Counted from the first letter of the stretch, positions 16,525 to 25,867 are shown. The stretch is DNA of 64,000 nucleotides from Acinetobacter gerneri DSM 14967 = CIP 107464 = MTCC 9824 (GCF_000368565.1 NZ_KB849543.1:124001-188000), one strand, 5' to 3'. The notes: generated by a model from the letters alone, not told the origin. Numbers and translations: made by a program.

Positions 16525-18051
16525 TCACCCTAATATTTTACTTTTAATCTCTGCTTTCAATACTTTACCGACCTTAGAACGTGGTAGATCTTCCCAAACT
16601 TCAATATGTTTTGGCGTTTTGACACTGCCGATTTTAGCTTTTACAAAAGCCATTAATTCATCAGTATCAATGCTCATATTTGCACGTGCCTGAACCACAG
16701 CAACGATACGCTCCCCCCATTTTTCATCAGGCAAACCAATGACTGCACAGTCTTGAACATTTGTATGGGCTTGTAATGCTTGTTCAACTTCAATTGAATA
16801 GACATTAAAACCACCTGTGATAATCATATCTTTGGCACGATCCACGATATACAAATAATTGTCAGCATCCAAATAACCAATATCTCCTGTGTGATGCCAA
16901 CCGTGTTGTGAAACATCCTCTGTCGCTTGAGGATCTTTATAATATCCCGCCATAACCAAAGAGCTACGCACTACGATTTCACCACGTTGATTTTGTGCCA
17001 AAGGCTTCCCTTCAGGACTTAAAATAGCAACTTGTACCAATGGACTTGGATGTCCAGCCGAATATAAGCGCTGAAAAGCAATAGAACCATCAGCAAGATA
17101 ATGATCTTTGGGCGACATGGTTGAAATCATCATCGGAGCTTCGGTTTGACCAAATAATTGAGCCATCGGTCCAATTTTTATGAGCGCATCATTTAAGCGA
17201 GCAGTGGAAATAGGTGCAGCGCCGTACCAGAAACATTGCAAGGATGTGAGATTAGTCAAGGCAAGTTTAGGATGATCAAGCAACATATAAATCAGAGTAG
17301 GCGGTAAAAAGGTGTGGCTCACTTGATGGCGTTCAATCAAATCTAAAAATTCATCCAAATTAGCCTGCGACATAATCACGATTTGCCCACCCAAAGCCAT
17401 GATGGGAAAACACAGCACACCAGCAGCATGGGTGAGTGGAGCAAAAGCCAGATAAGTCGGACGAGACTCGAAGGGATAACTCATCAAAGTGATCGCCGTC
17501 ATGGTTTCTATGTTTTGCCCTGAAAGCATGACGCCTTTCGGACGACCAGTTGTTCCTCCCGTTCCTGCAATCAGTGCAATGTCATCGACAGGCTCAACTT
17601 GAAAGAATGAATCATCGACCTTATCAAGCCATACATCAAAATTTTGTGCATACAAAAATGTGTCATCTAAACAAATCATGGTATGAACTTTGGGTAAAGC
17701 TTCCCGAATTTTTTCAACCATAGGCGCATAATGACTATGGAAAATCAGTACATTACAATCAAAGCGATCCAAGATAAAACGATTTTCAGCCGCTTCATTT
17801 CTCGGGTTAATTGGGCACCAAACTGCGCCAGCACGAGAGATACCAAAGACACAGCTAAATGCAACAGGATCATTTGCCGACAAAATTGCGACTTTATCGC
17901 CAGCTTTGATGCCAGACTGGACTAAAGCACGGGCGATTTTGTAGCTCAGGCGTTGCACATCGGCATAGCTATAAACAACATCATTTTTGACTAGGCAAGG
18001 GGCGTCTACTCCGAGAGATGCACCTTTGTCTAAATAATCGATCAAACGCAT
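16525..18051 (-). CDS. AMP-forming acyl-CoA/aryl-CoA synthetase
   Basis: A 508-residue adenylate-forming ligase. The P-loop I-A-G-T-G-G-T-T-G-R-P-K-G-V is near residue 165, the core motif Y-L-Y-I-V-D-R-A-K-D-M-I-I-T-G-G-F-N-V near residue 400, and the C-terminal catalytic Lys in R-S-K-V-G-K-V-L-K. It activates a carboxylic acid with ATP and CoA. The ATG at 18051 is preferred over an upstream TTG because GGAGTGG precedes it. It is the last gene of a minus-strand unit with a reductase and an SDR, suggesting metabolism of a CoA-linked acid. Acyl chain or ring specificity is unknown. Confidence 0.88.
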   Translation of the reverse strand: MRLIDYLDKGASLGVDAPCLVKNDVVYSYADVQRLSYKIARALVQSGIKAGDKVAILSANDPVAFSCVFGISRAGAVWCPINPRNEAAENRFILDRFDCNVLIFHSHYAPMVEKIREALPKVHTMICLDDTFLYAQNFDVWLDKVDDSFFQVEPVDDIALIAGTGGTTGRPKGVMLSGQNIETMTAITLMSYPFESRPTYLAFAPLTHAAGVLCFPIMALGGQIVIMSQANLDEFLDLIERHQVSHTFLPPTLIYMLLDHPKLALTNLTSLQCFWYGAAPISTARLNDALIKIGPMAQLFGQTEAPMMISTMSPKDHYLADGSIAFQRLYSAGHPSPLVQVAILSPEGKPLAQNQRGEIVVRSSLVMAGYYKDPQATEDVSQHGWHHTGDIGYLDADNYLYIVDRAKDMIITGGFNVYSIEVEQALQAHTNVQDCAVIGLPDEKWGERIVAVVQARANMSIDTDELMAFVKAKIGSVKTPKHIEVWEDLPRSKVGKVLKAEIKSKILG

Positions 18052-18130
18052 AAATATCCACTCCAAAAAGTGGAAGAAGATCTTCCACTGGGTTTGGGAT
18101 CTGCTTAAACATCTATAATGTCAGCAGCCT

Positions 18131-19261
18131 CTATACATTGACCGTAAGAATAGGGGCTTGGACTAAACCAAATGCACGTAAGGCACCCAATAACTCATGA
18201 TGACCAAATGCTTGGCAGCCAGAGGCAAAACCATATTTTTTCGGTGCTTGCTGTAACAACCAAGAGGCTGCAAAGGCATTGAGTAAGCCTGTTTGTTTAT
18301 AATTACAGTTCCCAAAAATCACACAATGTGCTCGTCCAAGAGGTCCTTGCGCATGAACCGAATCCACTGATTTATTGATACGAGGATTTTCACGAGGCGG
18401 CATGGTATTCATGACACCTGCTGCTGTTTCCGCTAGTGCTGCATAGCGTTCCTCAGCATTCATATGTTTGGTTGCTTCAAGCGCAGCTTCAACGATTTTG
18501 GGTACACCGAGCATCAGTGGTTTATTAAATACACCACCTAAGACTTTGACATTGCTGACACGTGGGTCACGCTTAAACCAAACAGGGTGTGAAGTACCTC
18601 CCCAAGGCAGTGCAAGTGCTGTTTCATGTTGTCCGGGAATGGCTAAGGTATAAAGTCCTGCATCGGGTTGCCATTCTTTATATTGATTTTGTTCCAAATA
18701 AAATGCTTTAGAGGTCGCAGCATTGACCAAGATGGTTTGTGTCGATGCGATGGTTGGGCTACCGCCCCAAAACACTGCGATATCAAGTGTGTCTAAGCCG
18801 GGATGTTCTAAGCAAAGCTGTGCTGCAATTTCACCAATGGTATACATCTGTGCCAGACCGGGGCAGAGCAATAATCCAGCATTGGCAAATTGCGCACCAT
18901 AGTTTTCATCTAAAGTGATCAGCCAATCTTGTTCACCAGTGGTATCGGTATAGTGACATCCTGCCTCTAAACAAGCTTCAACGACTTCTGGGCCAAATTT
19001 TGAAAATGGACCAACGGTATTGATGACGACTGAAGCGCCTTTAAATAAATGGCTCAGTGCTTCGACATTGTGTTCTACAGAAAGCACTTCAAAATCAGCG
19101 GATTCAATACCGGGAACATTGGATTTCATTGAGGCATCCAATTTTTCCTTGTTTCGTCCTACTGCAAGATACGGAATGCCATATTCACGTAAATATTCAC
19201 AAACTAATCGACCAGTATAGCCACTGGCACCATAGACAATAACGGGCTTTTTACTATTCAT
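18131..19261 (-). CDS. Saccharopine dehydrogenase-like NAD(P)-binding reductase
   Basis: A 376-residue protein with an N-terminal Rossmann fold, V-I-V-Y-G-A-S-G-Y-T-G-R-L-V, of the saccharopine dehydrogenase/trans-acting enoyl reductase superfamily. The following V-G-R-N-x-x-K-L stretch and the N-T-V-G-P-F-x-x-F-G-P-E-V-V-E-A-C block, with H-Y-T-D-T-T-G-E, are typical of that group. It is not a lysine-pathway enzyme in context, as its neighbours are an acyl ligase and an SDR. A reductase or isomerase step on a CoA ester or free acid is plausible. No exact relative recognised. Confidence 0.78.
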   Translation of the reverse strand: MNSKKPVIVYGASGYTGRLVCEYLREYGIPYLAVGRNKEKLDASMKSNVPGIESADFEVLSVEHNVEALSHLFKGASVVINTVGPFSKFGPEVVEACLEAGCHYTDTTGEQDWLITLDENYGAQFANAGLLLCPGLAQMYTIGEIAAQLCLEHPGLDTLDIAVFWGGSPTIASTQTILVNAATSKAFYLEQNQYKEWQPDAGLYTLAIPGQHETALALPWGGTSHPVWFKRDPRVSNVKVLGGVFNKPLMLGVPKIVEAALEATKHMNAEERYAALAETAAGVMNTMPPRENPRINKSVDSVHAQGPLGRAHCVIFGNCNYKQTGLLNAFAASWLLQQAPKKYGFASGCQAFGHHELLGALRAFGLVQAPILTVNV

Positions 19262-19310
19262 TGTTGTATTTCCATATATTTAAGTTATTGATATTTTATA
19301 AAATAGGACA

Positions 19311-20114
19311 TTACATTCCCATTCCACCGTCCACAGAAAGCCCTACGCCCGTAATGAAACTGGCATTGTCAGAGCATAAAAATACGGTTGCATTGGCAAT
19401 ATCTTCAACAGTTGCTAAACGTCCAAGTGGCGTTTGCTCAACGACTGAATTGACCGCTGCATTGAAGTCAGGTGCGAGTTGATTCCTGACGATATCATTG
19501 GCTAACTGCATGCCCATTTCGGTCGGAATAAGTCCGGGATAAATACAATTTACACGGACCCCATAACCTAGTTTTCCAGCCTCCATAGCCGCTACACGGG
19601 TCAAACGATCGACAGCAGATTTTGTTGCGGAATATCCCGCGATCGCAGGAAAGGCGATGGTGGCTGCAACAGAAGAAATGTTGATGACAACACCACCTTT
19701 GCCAGCAGCACCATTGGGTTGCATATTTAAAAATGCATGTTTCATCCCAAGTCCGACCCCGACGATGTTGACATCACACATGTGGCGTAAGTCTTCAGCT
19801 TTGATATTTGCAACCAAGGATGTGACTTCAATCCCTGCATTGTTGATTAATATGTCAAAGCCCCCAAGTTGTTGAATGACTTGGGAAATGGCATTTTCCC
19901 ATTGCACGTCATCAGTGACATCAAGTTGAACAGCACTGGTTTTAACGCCTGATTTGGCCAGTTCATTTGCAGTTTCTTTGGCAAGATCCAGCAAAATATC
20001 CCCAATGACAACATCTGCGCCAGCTTGAGCTAAGGCTTGTGCAATAGATGCACCGATTCCTCTCGCTCCCCCAGTTACAAATGCTTTACGACCTAAAAGA
20101 TACTTATTTTCCAT
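19311..20114 (-). CDS. SDR-family oxidoreductase
   Basis: A 267-residue classical short-chain dehydrogenase with an intact active site: T-G-G-A-R-G-I-G-A (cofactor), N-N-A-G, the Ser of I-N-I-S-S, and Y-S-A-T-K. The Asp after beta-2 (I-G-D-I) suggests NAD preference. The G-L-S-V-D-G-G C-terminus is standard. It is probably a hydroxyacyl-CoA or hydroxysteroid/alcohol dehydrogenase. It is the first gene of the minus-strand unit, which continues into the saccharopine-like reductase and acyl ligase, and is divergent from a TetR gene that very likely controls it. Confidence 0.87.
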   Translation of the reverse strand: MENKYLLGRKAFVTGGARGIGASIAQALAQAGADVVIGDILLDLAKETANELAKSGVKTSAVQLDVTDDVQWENAISQVIQQLGGFDILINNAGIEVTSLVANIKAEDLRHMCDVNIVGVGLGMKHAFLNMQPNGAAGKGGVVINISSVAATIAFPAIAGYSATKSAVDRLTRVAAMEAGKLGYGVRVNCIYPGLIPTEMGMQLANDIVRNQLAPDFNAAVNSVVEQTPLGRLATVEDIANATVFLCSDNASFITGVGLSVDGGMGM

Positions 20115-20192
20115 GTCACATCTCCGTGTTGATAGATCTTTTTTATTGCATTTTGCTTATTATTTTTTGATCATTAAATTTATTTAACCAAC

Positions 20193-20277
20193 TGTCAAGT
20201 TTTTTCTATACAAGTGGTTAATTTTTTTTATACGAGTGGTTAGAGATTTTGACAAAAAGTATGCGACATGGCAGTAT
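20193..20277. promoter_or_regulatory. Divergent promoters with tandem TetR-type repeats
   Basis: Two 21-bp direct repeats (20200-20220 and 20222-20242) differ at only two positions and share the core TATAC(A/G)AGTGGTTA with a 22-bp period. They lie between a minus-strand promoter (TTGACA at 20193-20198, AATGAT at 20170-20175, spacer 17) and a plus-strand promoter (TTGACA at 20249-20254, CAGTAT at 20272-20277, spacer 17). This layout fits repressor sites controlling the SDR operon and the TetR gene together. Regulator assignment is inference. Confidence 0.6.
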
Positions 20278-20315
20278 GGTGCTATAAAAATGAGCAATAG
20301 TGATAAGAGCAAAGC

Positions 20316-20963
20316 ATGGTACAACGGGACGTAGTGGAACTAGATGCACCTCCACGCAAAACACGGGTGCGCCAAGATCCTATAGACAAATATGAAATGC
20401 GACGTATAGAGCTTGCAGAAGCAGGGCTGAAAACACTCGCAAAGCTTGGCTATGCAAAAACTAGTATGCGTGAAATTGCTGAAAATTCTGACTTTACCCA
20501 CGCCGTTTTGCACTATTACTTTGCCGATAAATCTGACCTAATTTGCTACAGTATTAAGCACTTCAAAGCCAAGTGTGTGACTCGTTATGATGTGGTTGTG
20601 GCTGAATCGGGTACATCCGATGAACTGTTGCAGGGATTTATTGAAAAATTAAAAGAAACGATTGTGAATGAAACGCAGCTGCATTGTTTGTGGTATGACT
20701 TACGTTCTCAGGCTTTGTTTGAACCTACGCTACGAGATGTCGTTACAGAAATTGATGAAAGTTTAGAAAAAATGATCTGGCGTATCGTGCTTCGTTATGC
20801 AGAACTCAAAGGTGGTGTGCCATCGATCAGCTCTAGCTGTGCTTATGCGACTTTAGATGGTTTATTTCAAATGTATTTGCTTCGCATCGTGTCTGGAGAT
20901 GCAGAAAATGTTGAGCATTTTTTGGATGAGATTCGCAATATTGTGCCGTTGTTGGTGAAATAA
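20316..20963 (+). CDS. TetR-family transcriptional regulator
   Basis: A 215-residue TetR regulator. The helix-turn-helix spans about residues 35-70: A-K-T-S-M-R-E-I-A-E-N-S, then H-A-V-L-H-Y-Y-F-A-D-K-S-D. The N-terminus has an unusual Arg- and Pro-rich extension of about 25 residues. The C-terminal ligand domain resembles BetI-like members. It is divergent from the SDR/reductase/acyl-ligase unit, with tandem repeats in the spacer. Ligand unknown; an acyl-CoA made by the ligase is a reasonable guess. Confidence 0.86.
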   Translation: MVQRDVVELDAPPRKTRVRQDPIDKYEMRRIELAEAGLKTLAKLGYAKTSMREIAENSDFTHAVLHYYFADKSDLICYSIKHFKAKCVTRYDVVVAESGTSDELLQGFIEKLKETIVNETQLHCLWYDLRSQALFEPTLRDVVTEIDESLEKMIWRIVLRYAELKGGVPSISSSCAYATLDGLFQMYLLRIVSGDAENVEHFLDEIRNIVPLLVK

Positions 20964-20983
20964 TCTGATTCTATTTAAGTAAA

Positions 20984-21019
20984 TTTAAGCACTGCTTTAA
21001 GGCTAAGGCAGTGCTTAAA
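20984..21019. terminator. Bidirectional intrinsic terminator
   Basis: The 12-bp arms TTTAAGCACTGC (20984-20995) and GCAGTGCTTAAA (21008-21019) pair perfectly between the convergent TetR and M20 deacylase genes. The T run is short, so efficiency is uncertain. Confidence 0.75.
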
Positions 21020-21097
21020 ATAAATTTGAAGATCTACTTTGATTTATTGATAGATCAGAAATTTAGATCCATTTACCCAAATCAAATTGCAAATAGC

Positions 21098-22240
21098 CTA
21101 GGTACAAATCTCTTTGATAATTTTGGCATAAATTTCCGTGGCGGCAGTCAATTGACTGAGTTCAATCGACTCATCAATGGTATGTGCATCTTCTTCTGCC
21201 CCCGGTCCTAGCCCGATAGTCGGGATCTGACGTTTACCTGCGGACTCAGAACCATTGGTACAAAAAGGCCATGCACCAATTTCAGTATCTAAACCAATTT
21301 CTTGCAAAGCTTGAAGTGCCGCTTCTAATATCTGTGAATCCTCTTTGGTTTTCCATGCTGGTAACCATCTTTCAGGACTTATTTTTTGACCTGTAAAAGT
21401 ATCAATCGCATCTTGGGTAAATTGGATAGAAAAGTCAGAAATATCAGCTTGATGTAAACAGTTCTTAATCTGCTCAATGACAATTTCTTGTGTTTCATTG
21501 ACCAAAATACGTCGATCAAATCGGATAGTGACAGCATTTGGAATCATAGAAATCGAAGGATATGGATCTGAAATAATATCCGTAGGCACGAGTATAGCTG
21601 CGCCTAAAACTTCGTCTTTGGGAAGTTGAATATTTTCAAGGGCGAGCAAAGCCTTCGATGCAATTAAAAGTGGATTGATACCGACTTCAGGATTGGCTGC
21701 ATGAGCAGGTTTACCGTGTAAAGTCAGCAATATTTCCGCACGACCTTTTTGTGCAGATTTCAGTTTTAATTTTGAAGGTTCGCAAATCACCACAGATTTA
21801 GGCTGATGAATATCTAAAATGTGTCCGAGTGCAAAACCTTCGATGACTTCCTCTAAAACACTTGCTGAAATAGCCACACGTTTTTTTAAAGTATGATGTT
21901 GGGCAACGTGGGAAATGGCACAAATCGCTGAAGCCAATCCACCTTTCATATCGGTTGTCCCTCGACCATAGAGACGACCATTAAAAATTTCACCGCCAAA
22001 TGGATCAAATTTCCATTCGCCTATCACAGGTACAACATCCATGTGCCCATCGAACAAAATTTCGATTTCTTGATTTTTAGGTCCCATGACGCCAACAACT
22101 GAACCATTTTGATCCGTGTAAACTTCATCAAAGCCAAAATCTTGCATGATGTTTTGAATATAACTTGAAACTTTATTTTCTTGACTTGGAAAACTCGGGA
22201 TTTGTACCAGTTTTCGGGTCAGTTCGATGACATTATCCAT
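21098..22240 (-). CDS. M20 metallo-deacylase, YgeY/ArgE/DapE-like
   Basis: A 380-residue M20 zinc hydrolase of usual length. The metal and catalytic motifs D-G-H-M-D-V-V-P, G-R-G-T-T-D-M-K-G-G, L-E-E-V-I-E-G, I-C-E-P-S and the C-terminal A-H-T-I-D-E-S are all readable. It most resembles YgeY, which in enterobacteria sits next to the diaminopropionate ammonia-lyase gene ygeX; the same pairing occurs here in one operon. It would deacylate an N-acyl amino acid or a 2,3-diaminopropionate derivative. It is the last gene of the RpiR-led unit and follows the ACS carrier by 13 bases. Confidence 0.85.
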   Translation of the reverse strand: MDNVIELTRKLVQIPSFPSQENKVSSYIQNIMQDFGFDEVYTDQNGSVVGVMGPKNQEIEILFDGHMDVVPVIGEWKFDPFGGEIFNGRLYGRGTTDMKGGLASAICAISHVAQHHTLKKRVAISASVLEEVIEGFALGHILDIHQPKSVVICEPSKLKLKSAQKGRAEILLTLHGKPAHAANPEVGINPLLIASKALLALENIQLPKDEVLGAAILVPTDIISDPYPSISMIPNAVTIRFDRRILVNETQEIVIEQIKNCLHQADISDFSIQFTQDAIDTFTGQKISPERWLPAWKTKEDSQILEAALQALQEIGLDTEIGAWPFCTNGSESAGKRQIPTIGLGPGAEEDAHTIDESIELSQLTAATEIYAKIIKEICT

Positions 22241-22253
22241 ATGATCATTGCCT

Positions 22254-23579
22254 TTATTTAACTGTTTTATTGACTAAATCTTTTGGAATGAGGTAAACCA
22301 AAATCGCGCCAATGACGGTAAAACTTGCTAAGAAATACATTCCCAAATCTGTTGAACCCGTTGTTTGTTTGATCCAGCCGATGATAAAAGGGCTAAAAAA
22401 TGCAGCTAAACCAGCAAAAGAATTGATTCCTGCAATCCCTGCAGCAGCGCTTCGACCATCTAAAAAGGCAGTTGGCAGACTCCAAAATAATGGCGAACAG
22501 ACCATCGTTCCAGCTGCGGCGACAGAAAGCATTGCGATCGCCAAAGTTGGATTATGTCCAAATAAAGTACTTAAGGTTAATCCAACCCCACCGACTAAAA
22601 ATGGGATGATCATATGCCAGCGACGTTCACCTGTTTTATCTGAATGCCCGCATACACAGATCATTGAAATAACAGCGAAAATATAGGGAACAGCGGTGAG
22701 CATACCGACATGTAAAATCGAGTTTACCCCTGTAGATTTGATAACGCTCGGTAACCAAAACGATAAACCTGATAGGCTTGAAACAGTGCAATAACAAATC
22801 AGTGCCATGTGGATCACACGTTTATCTTTCAATAAACTGAACAGTGATACATGTTCGATTTGGTTTTTCTTTTCTAAGATGATTTTTTCATTTAAATACT
22901 GTTTTTCTTGTGTACTTAACCATTTGGCATCTTGGATTTTATCATTCAATAATTTGAAGACCAATAATCCTAAAATCAAAGAGGGTACAGCTTCAATGAT
23001 AAACATCCACTGCCAACCTTGAAAGCCATGCGTATTATGCATATCTTGCATAATCCAACCAGATAATGGTCCGCCCAAAATACCTGCCATCGGTACAGCT
23101 GTCATAAAAATAGCAGTGATTTTCCCTCGACGATTGGATGGAAACCAATAGGTTAAATATAAAATAACCGCTGGATAGAAACCTGCTTCAGCTGCACCTA
23201 GTAAAAAGCGTGCGATATAAAATTGGGTGGGGGTTTGTACAAAAGCCATAGCAGCAGAAATGATGGCCCATAAAATCATAATTCGTGCGATGGTTTTTTT
23301 CGCGCCTATTTTGTGCATCAATAAATTACTGGGCACTTCAAATAAGAAATATCCAATAAAAAAGATCCCTGCACCTAAGCCGTAGACGGCTTCACTAAAT
23401 TGTAATGCATCAAGCATATGCAATTTAGCAAAGCCAACATTGACACGGTCTAGATAGGCTGCGATATAACAGATCATTAAAAATGGAACGAGTTTAAAGG
23501 CGACTTTCCGATATAAATTGTTTTCGAATTCCGTTTCTGTAACTAAGTTGGATGGTGCATACGTAACTTTATTTTCCAT
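22254..23579 (-). CDS. MFS transporter, anion:cation symporter (ACS) family
   Basis: A 441-residue carrier with 12 predicted helices. The ACS signature Y-L-D-R-V-N-V-G-F-A is in helix 1, and H-K-I-G-A-K-K and A-G-F-Y-P-A-V-I-L-Y-L-T-Y-W-F-P occur where ACS members have them. Such carriers import organic anions: hydroxy- and oxoacids, N-carbamoyl or aromatic acids. It lies between the D-carbamoylase and M20 genes of the operon, so it probably imports the N-substituted amino acid that these enzymes process. Confidence 0.87.
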   Translation of the reverse strand: MENKVTYAPSNLVTETEFENNLYRKVAFKLVPFLMICYIAAYLDRVNVGFAKLHMLDALQFSEAVYGLGAGIFFIGYFLFEVPSNLLMHKIGAKKTIARIMILWAIISAAMAFVQTPTQFYIARFLLGAAEAGFYPAVILYLTYWFPSNRRGKITAIFMTAVPMAGILGGPLSGWIMQDMHNTHGFQGWQWMFIIEAVPSLILGLLVFKLLNDKIQDAKWLSTQEKQYLNEKIILEKKNQIEHVSLFSLLKDKRVIHMALICYCTVSSLSGLSFWLPSVIKSTGVNSILHVGMLTAVPYIFAVISMICVCGHSDKTGERRWHMIIPFLVGGVGLTLSTLFGHNPTLAIAMLSVAAAGTMVCSPLFWSLPTAFLDGRSAAAGIAGINSFAGLAAFFSPFIIGWIKQTTGSTDLGMYFLASFTVIGAILVYLIPKDLVNKTVK

Positions 23580-23627
23580 GTGTAGTACTCCTGTGCCTTT
23601 GTTTAGCTCAGCTCATTGGATAAAACC

Positions 23628-24590
23628 TCAATTTAATGATTCAATTTTTTGTACTGGGGATGCTGGTTTGATCACGCCACGTTGTGAAGTAATCAGTCCA
23701 TAGGCTTCAGGGCGACGATGTTTTTCAAAGTTGAAAGTGGTATTTTTATATGAGTTACAAAGGTCAAGATCACAGCGCGCAATCGCAAGTTCATCACCTT
23801 TGGTTGAGCAAGCCGCAACGATTTCACCTGATGGCGCAATAATGCAAGTCCCACCAATCATTTCACAATTTTCTTCATTACCCGCTTTAGCAACGCCAAT
23901 GACCCAAGTGCCATTTTGGTATGCACCCGCTTGCATCACTAAGTGATTATGAAACATGGATAAATCGTCATGCTCAGGTGCAGGAGGATTGTGCACAGGT
24001 GTGTTATATCCAAGTAGGATCATTTCAGCACCTTGAATCCCCATTACACGATAAGTCTCAGACCAGCGACGGTCATTGCATAGAGCCATACCAAAACGAC
24101 CACCAAAAGCATCCCAGACATCAAAAGATTGACCATATTCAAAATAGTATTTTTCTAAGTGCTGGAAGCGGCGCCATGGTTCATTTTCAGCATGACCCGG
24201 AAGATGAACTTTGCGATATTTACCGATGATCTGACCTTGCTGTGAGACTAAAATGGCACTGTTATAGCGATGCGTTCCTTGACTGCTTTGTTCAAGTTCG
24301 GCATAACCTAAATAAAAGCCTATTCCTAGCTTTTGCGCTGTATCAAATAAAATCTGCGTGTCAGCATTTGGCATTGATTTTTCATAATAATGATCAAAAT
24401 CAGCAATATTTTCAGCATACCAACGTGGAAAGAAAGTGGTGAGCGCAAGTTCTGGGTAGACAATCAAATCACATCCCATTTTTTTTGCATCGATCATGAG
24501 CTGCACTAAACGCTCAACGACTTCTTTTTTACTATGACTATTTTGAATAGGGCCAAGCTGTGCAGCAGCGACATTTACGATACGTGTCAT
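23628..24590 (-). CDS. N-carbamoyl-D-amino acid hydrolase-like nitrilase
   Basis: A 320-residue carbon-nitrogen hydrolase. The triad is clear: Glu47 (Y-P-E-L-A-L-T-T-F-F-P-R-W), Lys127 (Y-R-K-V-H-L-P-G-H) and Cys171 (L-C-N-D-R-R-W). These blocks, plus the E-L-A-L-T-T-F-F-P-R-W stretch and H-N-P-P-A-P-x-H-D, match D-carbamoylases of hydantoin pathways almost word for word, though specificity could differ. It releases CO2 and ammonia from a carbamoyl group. The start ATG has CAAGGATG upstream. No hydantoinase is present in the window. Confidence 0.88.
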   Translation of the reverse strand: MTRIVNVAAAQLGPIQNSHSKKEVVERLVQLMIDAKKMGCDLIVYPELALTTFFPRWYAENIADFDHYYEKSMPNADTQILFDTAQKLGIGFYLGYAELEQSSQGTHRYNSAILVSQQGQIIGKYRKVHLPGHAENEPWRRFQHLEKYYFEYGQSFDVWDAFGGRFGMALCNDRRWSETYRVMGIQGAEMILLGYNTPVHNPPAPEHDDLSMFHNHLVMQAGAYQNGTWVIGVAKAGNEENCEMIGGTCIIAPSGEIVAACSTKGDELAIARCDLDLCNSYKNTTFNFEKHRRPEAYGLITSQRGVIKPASPVQKIESLN

Positions 24591-24621
24591 ATATTTTCAT
24601 CCTTGTAAATAAATTTGAAGT

Positions 24622-25845
24622 TTATGCAGTTGCCAAGTGGACCAAGCTATTGATTAAAATATTTGCCCCAGCTGCAATGTCTTCTGCCGATGTAAACTCT
24701 GCTACATTGTGAGAAAGCCCTTTAACACTTGGTACAAAAATCATGCCTGAAGGACACATCGCCGCTAAGATTTGCGCATCATGTCCTGCGCCACTGGGTA
24801 AATGCATATGTGAAAATGAGTGAGAATCTGCAAAACTTTCAACTAAATTGATAATTTCTTGATTAAAATTAACAGGTTGAAAATCTGCTAAATTGCGATG
24901 AGTAATTTCTACGCCGTGTTTGCTTGCTATTTCATTTGTATAAGAAAACAGCAGCTCTGATGCTTGTTTGAGTACTGCAGCATCGACATTGCGTAAATCG
25001 ACGGTGAATGTCACTTTATTTGGAATGACATTGATCAGATTTGGGGAGTATTGCACCATTCCTGTGGTCGCCAATTGCCCTAAACCCAAGCGTTCTGGCA
25101 AGCTTTGTGCAAAATGAATAATCGCAGCACTGGCTGCTCCTGCATCATGGCGTAAATGCATAGGCGTTGTGCCTGCATGGTTTGAAACACCTGTGACAGT
25201 AAATTCGGTCCAGTAAATTCCTTGCACACCTGTAACCACACCAATGGTTTTTTGTGCTTGTTCTAAGACGGGACCTTGTTCAACATGCAACTCCATAAAG
25301 GCATGGACTGGATGATTGCCGACCGAACGTGGACCTGCATAACCGATTTTGTTGAGATTGTCTTTTACAGTACTGCCATCAATACCTACGGTATTTAAAG
25401 CATCTTCGAGATCTAAACCACCTTGAAATACCAGACTTCCCATCATATCTGGGGCAAATCTGGCACCTTCTTCGTTGGTAAAAAAGGCGACCGTGATCGG
25501 GTGATCTGTTTCGATGTTGTGGTCATTTAGAGTCGCAATGACTTCTAAACCAGCCAATACACCGAGATTGCCATCATATTTCCCGCCAGTTCTCACGGTA
25601 TCGATATGTGATCCAGTCATGACAGGAGGCAGATCCAAGCGACCTTTTCGGGTCGCAAAAACATTGCCGATCGCATCAATTTCAACATCTAAATGTAGGT
25701 CATGCATCCATTGAACAACCAGATCTCGTCCTTGCTTATCAGCATCCGTCAATGCCAGACGACAGCAACCACCACCTTCTATTTCACCGACTTTGGCTAA
25801 ATCAAAGATATAACGCATCAATCTTTCTTGATTAATTTGATACAT
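24622..25845 (-). CDS. Zn-dependent amidase/L-carbamoylase of M20 type (HyuC/AmaB-like)
   Basis: A 407-residue zinc hydrolase of the allantoate amidohydrolase/N-carbamoyl-L-amino acid hydrolase/beta-ureidopropionase group. Metal-ligand motifs T-G-S-H-I-D-T-V, K-Y-D-G-N-L-G-V, N-E-E-G-A-R-F, M-E-L-H-V-E-Q-G and the G-A-G-H-D-A-Q block are all present. It hydrolyses an N-carbamoyl group or a ureido acid. Together with the D-carbamoylase-like gene next to it and the diaminopropionate lyase upstream, it points to a carbamoylated diamino acid as substrate. A strong AGGGATAGG ribosome site precedes the ATG. Confidence 0.87.
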   Translation of the reverse strand: MYQINQERLMRYIFDLAKVGEIEGGGCCRLALTDADKQGRDLVVQWMHDLHLDVEIDAIGNVFATRKGRLDLPPVMTGSHIDTVRTGGKYDGNLGVLAGLEVIATLNDHNIETDHPITVAFFTNEEGARFAPDMMGSLVFQGGLDLEDALNTVGIDGSTVKDNLNKIGYAGPRSVGNHPVHAFMELHVEQGPVLEQAQKTIGVVTGVQGIYWTEFTVTGVSNHAGTTPMHLRHDAGAASAAIIHFAQSLPERLGLGQLATTGMVQYSPNLINVIPNKVTFTVDLRNVDAAVLKQASELLFSYTNEIASKHGVEITHRNLADFQPVNFNQEIINLVESFADSHSFSHMHLPSGAGHDAQILAAMCPSGMIFVPSVKGLSHNVAEFTSAEDIAAGANILINSLVHLATA

Positions 25846-25867
25846 GACCTATCCCTTTTTTTTTAAA

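Noticed and set aside
18131..19261. Lysine-pathway saccharopine dehydrogenase
   Set aside because: Only the Rossmann half resembles it; the neighbours are an acyl ligase and an SDR, and the rest of the protein is unlike the lysine enzyme.
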